A stretch of DNA of 7,630 nt from Actinomycetota bacterium (lineage in GTDB: Bacteria > Actinomycetota > Humimicrobiia > Humimicrobiales > Humimicrobiaceae), in contig PWYO01000258.1 of assembly GCA_003567835.1 (NCBI GenBank), positions 1-7,630 on the forward strand, given 5' to 3'. Shown piece by piece: positions 1-6,296 of the stretch. The position numbers were made by a program, and so were the translations under genes. The notes beneath the pieces were generated by a model. The model did no database searches and had not been told where the DNA came from. It worked only from the letters and a program-made list of their open reading frames with translations. Positions within the stretch are counted from its first letter, which is position 1, and every line of letters starts with the position of its first letter.

Positions 1-939
1 GATAAAGCGCAACAGCTTATATTCTCTGTATACCAGGATTTCAATAAAGGAACTGACAGTGCAAGAATAGCGCCTATGAAAGAAATCCTTTCTGAAGTCT
101 ATGAGCAGGTTGAACATCTCTATGAAAAAAAATCGGATGTGATCGGCATACCCACTGGATTTCTAGATCTTGATAAAAAAACGTCTGGCCTCCAAAATTC
201 AGACCTGATTGTGGTAGCTGCCAGGCCGGGAATGGGCAAAACTTCTTTTGCTTTATGCGTGGCCAAAAATGTGGCCATGGACCAGAAAAAACCGGTGGCC
301 ATATTTTCCCTGGAGATGTCCAAGCAGCAGATTGCCCAAAGGTTGATATGCGCAGAAGCCAGAATAGACCTGCACCGTTTACGTTCGGGAAATCTCAGGG
401 ACAATGAATGGCCCAAACTGGCCCGGTCCATAGAAAAGCTTGCCGAAAGTGAGCTGTTTATTGATGATACGGCATTTTTGACGGTAATGGACTTGCGCTC
501 TCGGGCCCGTATGCTGGTAAGCACTTATGGGATCAAGATGTTAATTGTCGATTACCTGCAGCTGATGTCTTCCGGTTTTGACTACAAGGACAATCGTGTG
601 CTGGAGATTACCCAGATATCCAGGAACCTGAAGGGTCTTGCCAAAGAACTTAACATCCCGGTCATTGCTGTATCCCAGCTTTCCAGAGAAGTTGAAAAAA
701 GGGATAAAAAAAGGCCGCTGCTGGCTGACCTGAGGGAGTCTGGGGCCATTGAACAGGATGCCGACCTGGTGATGTTTATCTACAGAGATGAATATTATGA
801 CCACAACAGCAAAGACCAGGGGATTGCTGAATTGGACATCGCCAAGCACAGGAATGGACCCACCGCAAAAATTAATCTGAATTTTTACAAAGAATACGCA
901 CTGTTCCGGAATTTAAGCAAGGTCAATGGAAAAAAATAG
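1..939 (+). CDS. dnaB: Replicative DNA helicase DnaB, C-terminal part (5' end outside window)
   Basis: This is the RecA-like motor domain of the hexameric replicative helicase, which unwinds DNA ahead of the replisome and binds primase through its missing N-terminal domain. The frame is open from base 1, giving 312 visible residues; the full family length is about 450-470, so the N-terminal collar and part of the linker are missing. The ATG at 76 is internal, because the 25 codons before it are in frame and continue the linker region. Counting from the first visible codon, the Walker A motif ARPGMGKTS has its lysine near residue 80. The catalytic glutamate of FSLEMS is near 105, and Walker B LIVDYLQLM has its aspartate near 184. 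The sensor/DNA-loop block around AVSQLSREVEKR is near 223-235, and the arginine finger in KHRNGPT is near 284. No intein interrupts the visible part. The stop codon lies 9 bases before purA and overlaps its Shine-Dalgarno, so the genes are almost certainly co-transcribed. Confidence 0.97.
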   Translation, partial: DKAQQLIFSVYQDFNKGTDSARIAPMKEILSEVYEQVEHLYEKKSDVIGIPTGFLDLDKKTSGLQNSDLIVVAARPGMGKTSFALCVAKNVAMDQKKPVAIFSLEMSKQQIAQRLICAEARIDLHRLRSGNLRDNEWPKLARSIEKLAESELFIDDTAFLTVMDLRSRARMLVSTYGIKMLIVDYLQLMSSGFDYKDNRVLEITQISRNLKGLAKELNIPVIAVSQLSREVEKRDKKRPLLADLRESGAIEQDADLVMFIYRDEYYDHNSKDQGIAELDIAKHRNGPTAKINLNFYKEYALFRNLSKVNGKK

Positions 940-942
940 GAG
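938..942 (+). promoter_or_regulatory. purA ribosome binding site overlapping the dnaB stop
   Basis: AGGAG lies 6 bases before the purA ATG at 949. Its first two bases are the last two bases of the dnaB TAG stop at 937-939. Ribosomes terminating on dnaB would cover this site, which suggests translational coupling of purA to dnaB (inference). Confidence 0.8.
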
Positions 943-948
943 TATAAA

Positions 949-2271
949 ATGCCAAGTATAGCCATCGTGGGCACCCAATGGGGTGATGAAGGAAAAGGCC
1001 GAATTACCGATTTGCTTGCCCGAAAAATGAATTTTGTGGTTCGATTTCAAGGTGGTGATAATGCGGGCCATACCGTGGTATTAAAAGATGAAGAGTTTAA
1101 GCTGCACCTTATACCTTCGGGCATTCTGTCAGCTGAAGTGGTTTGTGTAATCGGCAATGGCGTGGTGATCAATCCTGAGGTACTAATCAGAGAAATCGAA
1201 CAGCTGCACCAAAGGGGCATCAGCACAAAAAATCTGAAAGTAAGCTGCAATGCGCATCTGATTATGCCTTACCATATTATGCTGGATAAAGCCGGTGAAA
1301 GGAAACTGGGTACATCAAAAATCGGTACCACGCATAAAGGCATCGGCCCCGTTTATTCGGATAAGGCAGCAAGGGCGGGCATCAGGACGCAGGACCTTTT
1401 GGATCTTAAAATTTTTAAGACCAAATTGGAAGAATCCCTTAAAATTAAGAATGCCATATTAAGCAAAGTATATGACTTGGAGCCTCTGGATGCAAAAGAG
1501 ATATTTGACCGGTATTGCGATTATGCCGAAAAAATCAAAGAGCTCATAACCGATACTTCCTTTCTTTTAAATCAAGCCCTGGATGCCAACCAAAAAGTGC
1601 TTTTTGAAGGTGCGCAGGGGTCTATGCTGGACATAGATTATGGCACGTATCCTTTTGTTACTTCTTCCTGCACCCTGGCCGGTGGGGCCTATATGGGTGC
1701 AGGCATAGGCCCTGGAAGAATTGATGAAGTACTTGGTGTGGCCAAAGCCTATACCACCCGGGTTGGTTCGGGACCTTTTCCCACCGAAGAGGAGGGAGAA
1801 GTTGGTGATTTTATGCGAAAGAGAGGCCATGAATACGGAACCACTACAGGCAGGCCCCGCAGATGCGGCTGGCTGGATGTATTGGTTCTCAAGTATGCAA
1901 TCATGCTCAATCAGCTGGACAGCATTGCCCTTACCAAATTGGATGTATTAACCGGCTTGGAACAATTAAAAATCTGTACGGGTTATCGGTATGAAGGCAA
2001 ATTCTATGAAAATCTTCCCACCAATCAGACCATTATGCACAAGTGCCAGCCGGTATATGAAACGGTTGACGGCTGGGATGCGGATTTGACGGCTATAAAG
2101 GATATCAATGACCTGCCTCCAGCAGCAAGGCAATATATCACCCGCATAGAAGAGCTGGTAAAGGTTCCCGTATCTATGGTAAGCGTTGGTCCGGAAAGAA
2201 GCCAGATTATAGTCAAAGACAATAACTTCAAAAGCCAGACTTTCGATCGTGGTTTTACGGCAATCATATAG
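949..2271 (+). CDS. purA: Adenylosuccinate synthetase
   Basis: PurA catalyses IMP + aspartate + GTP to adenylosuccinate, the first committed step from IMP to AMP, in the cytoplasm as a homodimer. The 440 residues match the family length (about 430). The N-terminal GTP-binding loop GTQWGDEGKGR is at residues 8-18 and includes the catalytic aspartate at 13. The catalytic histidine is at 41 in DNAGHTV. The IMP-binding segment GTTHKGIGP is at 126-134, followed by FEGAQGSMLDIDYGTYPFVT at 219-238. The aspartate-binding, arginine-rich loop GTTTGRPRRCGW is at 297-308, the guanine-specificity motif TKLDVL at 329-334, and the family ending SVGPERSQII at 412-421. All expected catalytic residues are present. 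The start is fixed by the AGGAG six bases upstream and by alignment of the P-loop close to the N-terminus. It sits between dnaB (9-base gap) and purD (12-base gap) in one operon. Confidence 0.98.
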   Translation: MPSIAIVGTQWGDEGKGRITDLLARKMNFVVRFQGGDNAGHTVVLKDEEFKLHLIPSGILSAEVVCVIGNGVVINPEVLIREIEQLHQRGISTKNLKVSCNAHLIMPYHIMLDKAGERKLGTSKIGTTHKGIGPVYSDKAARAGIRTQDLLDLKIFKTKLEESLKIKNAILSKVYDLEPLDAKEIFDRYCDYAEKIKELITDTSFLLNQALDANQKVLFEGAQGSMLDIDYGTYPFVTSSCTLAGGAYMGAGIGPGRIDEVLGVAKAYTTRVGSGPFPTEEEGEVGDFMRKRGHEYGTTTGRPRRCGWLDVLVLKYAIMLNQLDSIALTKLDVLTGLEQLKICTGYRYEGKFYENLPTNQTIMHKCQPVYETVDGWDADLTAIKDINDLPPAARQYITRIEELVKVPVSMVSVGPERSQIIVKDNNFKSQTFDRGFTAII

Positions 2272-2274
2272 AAT

Positions 2275-2278
2275 GGAG
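2275..2278 (+). promoter_or_regulatory. purD ribosome binding site
   Basis: GGAG sits five bases before the ATG at 2284, within the 12-base gap after the purA stop. It supports this start, and no separate promoter could fit in the gap. Confidence 0.75.
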
Positions 2279-2283
2279 AGCGT

Positions 2284-3576
2284 ATGCATATATTAATCAT
2301 AGGCGGCGGGGGCAGGGAACATTGCCTGGCCTGGAAAATAGCCCAAAGCCCTTTGGTTGATCAAGTATTTGTTGCTCCCGGCAATGCAGGGATGGGCCAT
2401 GTGGCTGAATGTGTGGATATCGGTGTTGAGCAATTTTCTGATTTGGCAGATTTTGCCCAAAAAGAACACATAGATTTAACGGTGGTAGGGCCTGAAGCCC
2501 CTCTGGCAGGGGGCATAGCTGATTATTTTATGGGCAGAGGATTGCCCATATTCGGGCCCCAAAAGGATGCGGCCCGGCTTGAAGGCAGCAAGGTCTTTAC
2601 CAAAAGACTTGCCAAAAAATACGGCATCCCCACTGCAAAAGGCGTGGAATTCTCCGATCAGGACTATGAACAGGCAAAGGATTATATTGGCCGACTCGAT
2701 GAAGGCAGTTACCCCAAAGTTTTAAAAGCAGATGGCCTGGCAGCAGGCAAAGGGGTTATTATTGCCCATACAAAGCAGGAAGCTTTGCAGTGCCTGGATG
2801 ATTTTTTTATTAAGAAGGTATTTGGGGATGCTGCCCAACGTATGATTATTGAGGATTTTCTTGACGGTTATGAGGTGTCTCTGCTCTGCCTGTATGACGG
2901 AAACACCGTATTGCCCATGGACCTGGCCCAGGACTATAAAAAGATTTACGATGGTGATCAAGGGCCCAATACGGGGGGGATGGGCAGCTACAGCCCGGTA
3001 CCCTTGGTGTCCCGCAGCATAAAAGAAAAAATTTTGCGCGATATTGTTTATCCCACCTGCCGGGGCCTGCAATCGGAAGGCATTCAATACAGGGGTGTGC
3101 TTTATGCGGGCATTATGGTTTGCGGCCAAAACCCGCATCTTCTTGAATACAATGTAAGATTTGGAGACCCTGAAACCCAAGCCATACTACCCAGGTTAGA
3201 AGAAGATATAGTCCCCTATCTTATTGCCTGCAGCAAGGGGACATTGGACCAAAAAAGCATGCGCTGGGAACCCAAAAAGGGAGTATGTGTCATAATTGCT
3301 TCTAAAGGGTATCCCCAAAGCGCTTCAAAAGGAGACCCTATCAAGGGCCTTGAACATTTCAATGGGGATCCTGACCTCATGGTTTTCCACTCTGGTACCA
3401 AAAATACCGGCGAAGGGCTGGTTACCCATGGAGGACGGGTGCTGGGTGTAGTGGGAAAAGCGGAGACTTTTAAAGCAGCAAGAAAAAAGGTTTATGCCTC
3501 TATAGACAAAATAAGGTTTTCTGGGATGCAGTACAGAAAAGACATTGCGGCGAGAGCCGAAGAATCCGGTATTTGA
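2284..3576 (+). CDS. purD: Phosphoribosylamine--glycine ligase (GAR synthetase)
   Basis: PurD joins 5-phosphoribosylamine and glycine using ATP to give glycinamide ribonucleotide, step 2 of de novo IMP synthesis; it is a cytoplasmic ATP-grasp enzyme. At 430 residues it is full length and monofunctional, not fused to PurM or PurN. The N-terminal GARS domain opens with IIGGGGREH at residues 5-13 and has GPEAPLAGG at 69-77. The ATP-grasp core follows with KVFTKRLAKKYGIPTA at 103-118, KADGLAAGKGVIIA at 148-161 and IIEDFLDGYEVSLL at 188-201. The substrate loop DQGPNTGGMGSYSP is at 225-238, and the metal/ATP-binding EYNVRFGDPETQ is at 288-299. The C-terminal GARS-C domain runs from about 330 to the end. 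The QDYKK at 216-220 replaces the QDHKR of E. coli, a conservative variation. It is the last gene of the dnaB-purA-purD run and is followed by a T9 tract and a convergent gap. Confidence 0.98.
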   Translation: MHILIIGGGGREHCLAWKIAQSPLVDQVFVAPGNAGMGHVAECVDIGVEQFSDLADFAQKEHIDLTVVGPEAPLAGGIADYFMGRGLPIFGPQKDAARLEGSKVFTKRLAKKYGIPTAKGVEFSDQDYEQAKDYIGRLDEGSYPKVLKADGLAAGKGVIIAHTKQEALQCLDDFFIKKVFGDAAQRMIIEDFLDGYEVSLLCLYDGNTVLPMDLAQDYKKIYDGDQGPNTGGMGSYSPVPLVSRSIKEKILRDIVYPTCRGLQSEGIQYRGVLYAGIMVCGQNPHLLEYNVRFGDPETQAILPRLEEDIVPYLIACSKGTLDQKSMRWEPKKGVCVIIASKGYPQSASKGDPIKGLEHFNGDPDLMVFHSGTKNTGEGLVTHGGRVLGVVGKAETFKAARKKVYASIDKIRFSGMQYRKDIAARAEESGI

Positions 3577-3776
3577 ACCAATTTTTTTTTGTTGATTATG
3601 GGACCGCAATACCCTGAAGCAAAGTTTTAGAAAAAAAATAAATCTTAATCCATACCCTACACAGACCATCCTGGCCGGCAAACCACCGCTGGGGTTCATT
3701 GATTTCACCAATCAAGATCATCCGGCAGATTGACGGAAAAGCCGCTGGAACCCACCAGGCAATAAAAGGCGGTTTC

Positions 3777-3800
3777 CTGCTTACCTGGAACAGCTTTTTT
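3777..3800 (+). terminator. Weak terminator-like hairpin downstream of purD
   Basis: A short imperfect stem (CTG, one bulged C, TT pairing with AACAG) is followed after one C by six T at 3795-3800. It is oriented to end plus-strand transcripts reading out of purD, about 200 bases after the stop. The stem is short and the call is tentative. Confidence 0.25.
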
Positions 3801-3987
3801 AGCGGGGGCCAGGCAGAAAAACAGATAGACTTGCATGGTAAATCAAATGCATTTTTATGCCTTTGGGACCAGCCTCTTTGAATGGATGCAACCAAGCGTG
3901 CCCTGCTTTTCAGAAAAAATAAGCCAAAACATGCAGTGCAAGCAGGCGGATGTCGTATTTTCCGGACGGCTATACCAAAAACCATAT

Positions 3988-4017
3988 ACTGCAATCATAC
4001 AAATAGGTCTTTGCAGT
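3988..4017. terminator. Inverted repeat between convergent operons, possible terminator
   Basis: ACTGCAA at 3988-3994 pairs perfectly with TTGCAGT at 4011-4017 across a 16-base loop, and the second arm is followed by three more T on the plus strand. It lies 25 bases beyond the purK stop. A 7-bp stem with a large loop and no strong T tract is marginal, so this may serve either convergent operon weakly or be incidental. Confidence 0.3.
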
Positions 4018-4041
4018 TTTAGGCTCTGGGCAATCGGTGCT

Positions 4042-5211
4042 CTATTGGGACCAGTATAATAATTCTTTTGCCCTTTTGGCGGTTTCTATGGCCTTTTCCC
4101 GGTTATTGGAAAGAACGGTGATATGGCCCATCTTTCTACCGGGTCTTACGCTTTTTTTGCCATATAAATGCAGGGTAACACCTTCCAGTTTTAATGCTTT
4201 TTCAATACCTGCCAGGACAGAATCCTCCTTAGCGGTATCATCACCCAATATATTAATCATAGCAGCCGCAGACAGCATCCTTGTAGAACCATGGGGCAGG
4301 CCGCATATCATCCTGATATGCTGGTCGAACTGGGAAGTCAGGCATGCCTGGATGCTGTAATGGCCGGAATTATGGACCCTGGGGGCGATTTCATTGACCA
4401 GTACGTCATCCTCCTCGGTAAGAAACATCTCTACACCGATTACCCCCACTGCTTTTAGCGCATTGATCACCTTTGAAGCGATACGATATGCTGACTTTTC
4501 AGCTTTCGCGGATATTCTTGCAGGGGCTATGGTCATGTGTAGAATACTGTTTATATGTATATTCTCAGAAACAGGAAAAACTGAGGTGTTACCTTGCGCA
4601 TCCCTGGCGCATATAACCGATATTTCTTTTTTAAAAGGCACAAAACTTTCCCATATCCATTTATGGGCCCCTTTTTGTGAAAACATTTTTTCCTCGGTAT
4701 CCGATAGGTCTTCTGGGTTCTTTAAAAATACCTGGCCTTTTCCGTCATAGCCTCCCCGGGTGGTTTTGATCATGGCAGGCAGGCCGAGCTTTGAAACATG
4801 TTTTTTAAGATCGCTGCAGTCTTGCAGGGCTTTAAATTCTGTGGTGGGGACGCCAATGGACCTAAGAAATTCTTTTTCCTTAACCCTGTCCTGGGTTATT
4901 TTTAATACCCTGGAGAAAGGATGGACTGCAAAACCTTTCTCTTCCAGAAAAGAAACTGTCCGGAACGGGACATTTTCAAATTCATAGGTCAAAATCTGGC
5001 TTTTTTCTGCAAGCTCCAATGCTTTATGTTTATCCTCAAAATCAGCCACAATCTGGTGGTCGCAGACCTGTGCACAGGGGCAATCAGGTACCGGGTCCAG
5101 GGTTATAACCTTGTAGCCCATCCGCTTGGCTTCATGGGCAAGCATCATGCCCAGCTGGCCACCGCCTATAATGCCTATGACCGAAGGGGGGAGGATCATT
5201 TTATTTTGCAT
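4042..5211 (-). CDS. purK: N5-carboxyaminoimidazole ribonucleotide synthase
   Basis: PurK converts AIR, ATP and bicarbonate to N5-CAIR, which PurE then isomerises; it is a cytoplasmic ATP-grasp enzyme. The 389 residues fit the family (about 355-390). The N-terminal domain opens with VIGIIGGGQLGMML at residues 11-24, and YEFENVP follows at 76-82. The ATP-grasp segment KTTRGGYDGKGQ is at 149-160, EISVI at 196-200, and SENIHINSILHMTIAPARI at 215-233. The metal-binding NEIAPRVHNSGHYSI is at 273-287 and the C-terminal YGKKSVRPGRKMGHITV at 350-366. The ATG at 5211 is preceded by AAGGA (plus-strand 5221-5225) with 9-base spacing, which favours it over the in-frame ATG at 5199. The gene overlaps the end of purE by 11 bases, so translation is probably coupled. 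Its 3' end faces purD. Confidence 0.97.
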   Translation of the reverse strand: MQNKMILPPSVIGIIGGGQLGMMLAHEAKRMGYKVITLDPVPDCPCAQVCDHQIVADFEDKHKALELAEKSQILTYEFENVPFRTVSFLEEKGFAVHPFSRVLKITQDRVKEKEFLRSIGVPTTEFKALQDCSDLKKHVSKLGLPAMIKTTRGGYDGKGQVFLKNPEDLSDTEEKMFSQKGAHKWIWESFVPFKKEISVICARDAQGNTSVFPVSENIHINSILHMTIAPARISAKAEKSAYRIASKVINALKAVGVIGVEMFLTEEDDVLVNEIAPRVHNSGHYSIQACLTSQFDQHIRMICGLPHGSTRMLSAAAMINILGDDTAKEDSVLAGIEKALKLEGVTLHLYGKKSVRPGRKMGHITVLSNNREKAIETAKRAKELLYWSQ

Positions 5212-5716
5212 TTTCTTCCATCCTTGTTGCTTTCTCCTCCACTTGCCTGCACAGTTCTTCTTTATACGCTGTTACACGTTTCTGGATGTCTGGATACTTG
5301 ATGCCCAGGATCTGCGCAGCGAGTATTCCTGCATTTTTTGCGCCGTCTTTTCCTATAGACATGGTTGCGACTGGAACACCTCCAGGCATCTGAACGATGG
5401 ACAGAAGCGAATCCACCCCTTTTAGCACCCTTGATTCTATGGGTACGCCGATGACCGGCAGCATAGTATTGGCTGCAGTCATTCCGGGCAGATGCGCGGC
5501 TCCTCCTGCTCCGGCAATGATGACTTCAATTCCACGTTTGGCTGCGGCGGCAGCATAGTCGAACATTCTTTTAGGGGTACGATGGGCAGAGACAATGGAG
5601 ATCTCGTATCTTATGTTTAATGCATCAAGCATATTCGCTGCTTCTGACATGCTGGATAGATCTGAGTCGCTTCCCATGATAATACCCACAAGTATTTTTT
5701 GATTATGATCTGACAT
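5201..5716 (-). CDS. purE: N5-carboxyaminoimidazole ribonucleotide mutase (class I PurE)
   Basis: PurE moves the carboxyl group of N5-CAIR to carbon 4, giving CAIR, in de novo IMP synthesis; class I enzymes are cytoplasmic octamers that depend on PurK. The preferred 171-residue product has IIMGSDSDL at residues 12-20 (Ser16 and Asp19 fall at the E. coli active-site positions) and SAHRTP at 43-48 with the catalytic histidine at 45. The glycine-rich AGAGGAAHLPGM is at 68-79, and NTMLPVIGVPI at 83-93. SIVQMPGGVPVAT is at 107-119 and KNAGILAAQIL at 127-137. The adjacent purK confirms class I, mutase-type use. An in-frame ATG at 5743 would add nine residues, but it lacks a Shine-Dalgarno. The ATG at 5716 has GGGAGG eight bases upstream and places GSDSD at the usual distance from the N-terminus. 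A charged, probably helical tail of about 30 residues follows the core. Confidence 0.97.
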   Translation of the reverse strand: MSDHNQKILVGIIMGSDSDLSSMSEAANMLDALNIRYEISIVSAHRTPKRMFDYAAAAAKRGIEVIIAGAGGAAHLPGMTAANTMLPVIGVPIESRVLKGVDSLLSIVQMPGGVPVATMSIGKDGAKNAGILAAQILGIKYPDIQKRVTAYKEELCRQVEEKATRMEENAK

Positions 5717-5724
5717 CGATGAAG

Positions 5725-5730
5725 CCTCCC
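5725..5730 (-). promoter_or_regulatory. purE ribosome binding site
   Basis: On the minus strand GGGAGG lies eight bases before the ATG at 5716. This strong site decides the purE start against the in-frame ATG at 5743, which has no comparable sequence upstream. Confidence 0.85.
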
Positions 5731-5780
5731 TGTAAGTATGCATTTATCATTTTGCGGCCGATTACAAAAATCAAATATAT

Positions 5781-5807
5781 ATTATAATCTTATCTGTAAA
5801 AGAGCAA
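5781..5807 (-). promoter_or_regulatory. Candidate purEK promoter
   Basis: Reading the minus strand, a perfect TATAAT (plus-strand 5781-5786) lies in a very AT-rich stretch. The best -35 match, TTGCTC (5802-5807), is only 15 bases away, which is short. If the -10 is right, transcription starts near 5774 and leaves a leader of about 58 bases before purE. I recognise no riboswitch fold or PurR-type operator in that leader. Confidence 0.4.
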
Positions 5808-5886
5808 TTACTTAGAAAACAATGTATAAAAACAGCCGATTCATTTCTCATTTTTTGACCATAGAGATCTTCCTTGGGCCCTAATC

Positions 5887-5909
5887 TTGATACAGTTTAA
5901 CAATATCAA
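5887..5909. repeat. 23-bp imperfect palindrome, operator-like
   Basis: The arms are TTGATA (5887-5892) and TATCAA (5904-5909), with an inner GTT/AAC pair (5895-5897/5899-5901) around a central T at 5898. Nine of eleven symmetric positions match. The dyad lies about 170 bases upstream of the purE start and about 100 bases beyond its candidate promoter, and about 50 bases before the plus-strand fold at 5960. It could be a binding site for a dimeric regulator, or a small hairpin. Confidence 0.4.
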
Positions 5910-5959
5910 TGAAGTAGCCGGGGCAGGGTCCAATAAAGTATGGGGGTATCTCTTGATTT

Positions 5960-6093
5960 TCCTGCGGCAAAAACTCTTCCCGGGCGAAAAAGTCAGCCCG
6001 GGTTTAATAGCCATGCAGGGGGACTTTCTAAAAGTCAGCGGCCGCAGGGCCATTGTTGGTTGCTTTCTGTGCAATTATGCAGGAGCTTCCAAC
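5960..6093 (+). ncRNA. Candidate structured RNA: three-way junction followed by a long hairpin
   Basis: Four helices can be drawn. P1 is CCTGCGGC (5961-5968) with GCCGCAGG (6041-6048), eight perfect pairs plus a T-G pair at 5960/6049. It encloses P2, CCCGGGC (5979-5985) with GCCCGGG (5996-6002), and P3, GACTTT (6022-6027) with AAAGTC (6031-6036). P4 follows: GTTGG (6055-6059) with CCAAC (6089-6093), a TT/TT internal loop, GCT/AGC, one bulged T, then six pairs closing a six-base loop at 6072-6077. Three G-T pairs in P4 and one in P1 would be A-C mismatches on the other strand, so the plus strand is favoured. I recognise no known RNA family, see no clear promoter for it, and cannot test conservation; it may be a small RNA, part of a leader, or chance. 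Confidence 0.35.
5988..6039 (+). repeat. 10-bp direct repeat within the structured region
   Basis: AAAAGTCAGC occurs at 5988-5997 and again at 6030-6039, 42 bases apart. The first copy spans the loop and descending arm of hairpin P2, and the second spans the descending arm of P3. Both copies could pair with the same GACTTT at 6022-6027, so the two hairpins may be alternative partners. Confidence 0.5.
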
Positions 6094-6131
6094 CATCCTG
6101 TTGCTGGATCTACCCAAAACCTCAAAGTTTT

Positions 6132-6188
6132 AAAAAAAAGTTATGGGTTTGCTGATTATGCTTTCTAAGGGGCAATTGCAAACCATAA
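6132..6188 (-). terminator. Terminator-like hairpin oriented to the minus strand
   Basis: GGTTTGC (6146-6152) pairs perfectly with GCAAACC (6178-6184). After one bulged G (6145) the stem extends by TTAT/ATAA (6141-6144/6185-6188), 11 pairs in total with a 25-base loop. Read on the minus strand, the stem is followed by one C and eight T (complement of 6132-6139), the arrangement of an intrinsic terminator. The loop is large. No minus-strand gene precedes it, so it would stop antisense transcription coming from the greA side before it reaches purEK. Confidence 0.4.
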
Positions 6189-6220
6189 AACCAAAACAAA
6201 TACTTATTTTTCTATCCAGG

Positions 6221-6274
6221 TGGCGGATGTTAAAACAATCCTGACAAAGGCTGGCTCAGCCAGGCCGGCCGCCA
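6221..6274. repeat. GC-rich nested inverted repeat upstream of the greA promoter
   Basis: TGGCGG (6221-6226) pairs with CCGCCA (6269-6274). Inside lies a perfect hairpin CTGGC-TCA-GCCAG (6251-6263), followed by the palindrome GGCCGGCC (6263-6270). No T tract follows on either strand. The element ends 22 bases before the greA -35 box. It may be a regulatory or REP-like palindrome; its function is unknown. Confidence 0.4.
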
Positions 6275-6296
6275 ACAAAAATTAATTCCGTATTCT

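Larger units (their letters stand above)
3577..4041. other. Convergent intergenic region between purD and purK, no convincing gene
   Basis: This 465-base stretch lies between the two stop codons. It begins with a run of nine T at 3582-3590, 5 bases after the purD stop, but only a 3-bp stem (GGT/ACC at 3569-3580) precedes the run. Inverted repeats visible here are TTGATT/AATCAA (3699-3704/3710-3715), nested inside GGGTTC/GAACCC (3692-3697/3748-3753), plus the two hairpins listed separately. Long open frames exist on both strands (for example minus 3596-3994 and plus frame 3 from 3642 to 4022 with a single TGA), but none has a Shine-Dalgarno or a recognisable domain. It may be decayed coding sequence, but I cannot name an ancestor. 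Confidence 0.7.

Noticed and set aside
120..849. Open frames antisense to dnaB, and similar ones inside purA, purD, purK, greA and lysS
   Set aside because: They are shadows of strongly recognisable genes, with no start signals or domains of their own.
3569..3590. Intrinsic terminator at the T9 tract just after purD
   Set aside because: Only a 3-bp stem precedes the T run. The better CGGC-GAGA-GCCG hairpin (3548-3559) is inside purD and 22 bases too far upstream.
3596..3994. 132-codon minus-strand open frame downstream of purK
   Set aside because: No ribosome binding site is apparent, no domain is recognisable, and the residue composition (many Trp, Phe, Cys, Arg) is unlike the real proteins here.
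3835..4059. 74-codon plus-strand open frame running into the purK 3' end
   Set aside because: It lacks a Shine-Dalgarno, overlaps purK on the opposite strand and has no recognisable domain.
5717..5743. Nine-codon N-terminal extension of purE from the ATG at 5743
   Set aside because: It has no Shine-Dalgarno, while the ATG at 5716 has GGGAGG at ideal spacing and gives the normal PurE N-terminus.
5717..5780. Purine or other riboswitch in the purE leader
   Set aside because: The leader is only about 58 bases, AT-rich, and lacks the conserved purine-riboswitch core or any other aptamer I know.
5841..6074. 77-codon minus-strand open frame upstream of purE
   Set aside because: It has no Shine-Dalgarno, no recognisable domain, and covers the same inverted repeats.
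5887..6168. 93-codon plus-strand open frame starting at TTG
   Set aside because: It has a weak start codon, no Shine-Dalgarno and no recognisable motif. It runs through the inverted repeats, which explain the region better.
5960..6190. 6S RNA (ssrS) next to a purine gene
   Set aside because: I could not draw the single long rod with a large central bubble that defines 6S RNA; the helices form a three-way junction and separate hairpins instead.
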